Shown one piece after another: positions 63,506-64,000 of a stretch of DNA of 64,000 nt. Numbering within the stretch: position 1 is the stretch's first letter; each line of letters begins with the position of its first letter. Source of the DNA: Lewinellaceae bacterium. Its GTDB lineage: Bacteria > Bacteroidota > Bacteroidia > Chitinophagales > Saprospiraceae. The position numbers and the translations under genes were made by a program. Below the pieces are notes generated by a model that saw only the letters and a program-made list of their open reading frames with translations, was not told where the DNA came from and ran no database searches. Where the stretch lies: contig JACJYC010000003.1 in assembly GCA_020636325.1 (NCBI GenBank), forward strand, positions 124,001 through 188,000, given 5' to 3'.

Positions 63506-63597
63506 GTACCTTTTGCAGCCGGGGTCGCCCGGCCATGTTGCTAACTGATGGCAAATATGCCGGCCAAAAGGTACTGTTGGAAAGGTACTAAAGTACT
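63506..63597. promoter_or_regulatory. Repeated AGTACCTTT-type boxes and inverted repeat
   Basis: GTACCTTTTG (63506-63515) and CAAAAGGTAC (63565-63574) are perfect inverted copies. AAAGGTACT recurs at 63567-63575 and 63581-63589, and AAAGTACT at 63590-63597. Since the next-door gene encodes a MalT-like regulator, these may be its binding sites (inference). Confidence 0.45.
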
Positions 63598-63625
63598 GTT
63601 CTGCATGATTGGCAGGTAGTGTTGT

Positions 63626-64000
63626 CTATAGCAAGCCCAATTCCCTGGCGCGGGCAACCGCTTCCGTTCTCCTGCCGACTTCCAGCTTTTCAAAGATGTG
63701 CTGGTTATGGCCTTTGACGGTGCTCAGCGCCAGGAACAATCGCTCGCTGATGGCCTGGTTGGAGAGGCCCTGCGCAATGAGCCGGAGGATTTCCAGCTCT
63801 CTTTCGCTCAGGGGTTCGATCAGGGTTTTATTCCCGGAACCGACCCTGAGATCCGGTTTCTTGTCAACGGCCGGAAGCTCAAGTCCGGCAAGCAGGCGGC
63901 CGGAGAAATCCGGTTTTATTCCTTTTTTGAAAGCTTGATCCAGCAGGCGGGCCATGGGTGCGCCTTCCGCAATGAAGATGCGGGTATAACCTTCCGGTTC
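63626..64000 (-). CDS. MalT-like LuxR-family regulator, 3' end (partial)
   Basis: The frame remains open to the window edge, so the start lies beyond 64000. The visible C-terminal 124 residues contain EGYTRIFIAEGAPMARLL, typical of MalT-type (LAL) regulators, and a GerE-type helix-turn-helix: LSERELEILRLIAQGLSNQA, ISERLFLALSTVKGHNQHIF. These large proteins usually have an STAND ATPase at the N-terminus. It is on the same strand as the 81-aa and reductase genes and may regulate them. Confidence 0.88.
   Translation of the reverse strand, partial: EPEGYTRIFIAEGAPMARLLDQAFKKGIKPDFSGRLLAGLELPAVDKKPDLRVGSGNKTLIEPLSERELEILRLIAQGLSNQAISERLFLALSTVKGHNQHIFEKLEVGRRTEAVARARELGLL

Overview
The window looks like chromosomal DNA of a Bacteroidota bacterium, most likely from the Saprospiria (Lewinella/Haliscomenobacter-like). 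The evidence is a SusC/SusD pair, type IX secretion (T9SS) sorting domains of type A and type B, delta-60 and MopE-like repeat proteins, LytS/LytR-type signalling, and about a dozen TAnnTTTG boxes (the Bacteroidota -7 promoter element) just upstream of genes. Coding DNA is fairly GC-rich, apart from an AT-richer patch at about 26.7-29.7 kb. I see no rRNA, tRNA, CRISPR array, transposase or phage gene.

Layout: 1-2.3 kb, end of a GH30-like glycosidase and a lipoprotein; 2.3-3.3 kb, a large tandem-repeat array; 3.4-5.4 kb, a GNAT fusion protein and a Fic enzyme; 5.6-14 kb, a polysaccharide-utilisation operon (SusC, SusD, two IPT/TIG surface lipoproteins) closed by a clear terminator; 14.1-16.6 kb, tyrosine catabolism (homogentisate dioxygenase, fumarylacetoacetase); 17-21 kb, secreted proteins and a sialate O-acetylesterase; 21.6-24.1 kb, an overlapping gene pair encoding an ATP-grasp ligase and an ATP-grasp-SET fusion; 24.3-26.7 kb, MutS2; 26.9-29.6 kb, AT-rich secreted or membrane proteins; 29.7-34 kb, a thioredoxin-fold protein, an efflux adaptor and a CoiA-like protein; 34.7-37.8 kb, PadR plus an FtsX-type permease; 37.8-41 kb, a PQQ-type propeller protein and a glycoamylase-family enzyme; 41.2-46.6 kb, a lipoprotein, a TPR-CHAT protein and a DoxX-like membrane protein; 46.6-53.2 kb, a helical protein, two large T9SS cargos and a TraB/TIKI-like protein; 53.5-55.3 kb, LytS/LytR; 55.4-60.5 kb, an ECF sigma factor, its anti-sigma candidate and a divergent TPR-CHAT protein; 60.5-64 kb, a frameshifted AraC regulator, a quinone-reductase-like MDR enzyme, an 81-aa conserved protein and the end of a MalT-like LuxR regulator.

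Two things stand out. First, the ATP-grasp/ATP-grasp-SET pair (21566-24134) joins a peptide-bond-type ligase to a SET methyltransferase with all expected catalytic and zinc residues, in one translationally overlapping unit whose product cannot be read from the sequence. Second, intergenic DNA is full of short tandem arrays with 7-, 8-, 10-, 43- and 46-bp units. Several begin inside the last codons of a gene and supply its stop codon. Related modules, including a 16-bp palindrome joined to 8-mer repeats, recur at distant loci. A separate element of about 80 bp with a compensated hairpin occurs twice in opposite orientation.

Regulatory sequence is also informative. Mirror-image GGGTAACCTTT boxes lie between the ECF sigma gene and the TPR-CHAT gene and look like an autoregulated ECF promoter pair. 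Inverted repeats sit at the promoters of the Fic, SusC, hmgA and delta-60 protein genes.
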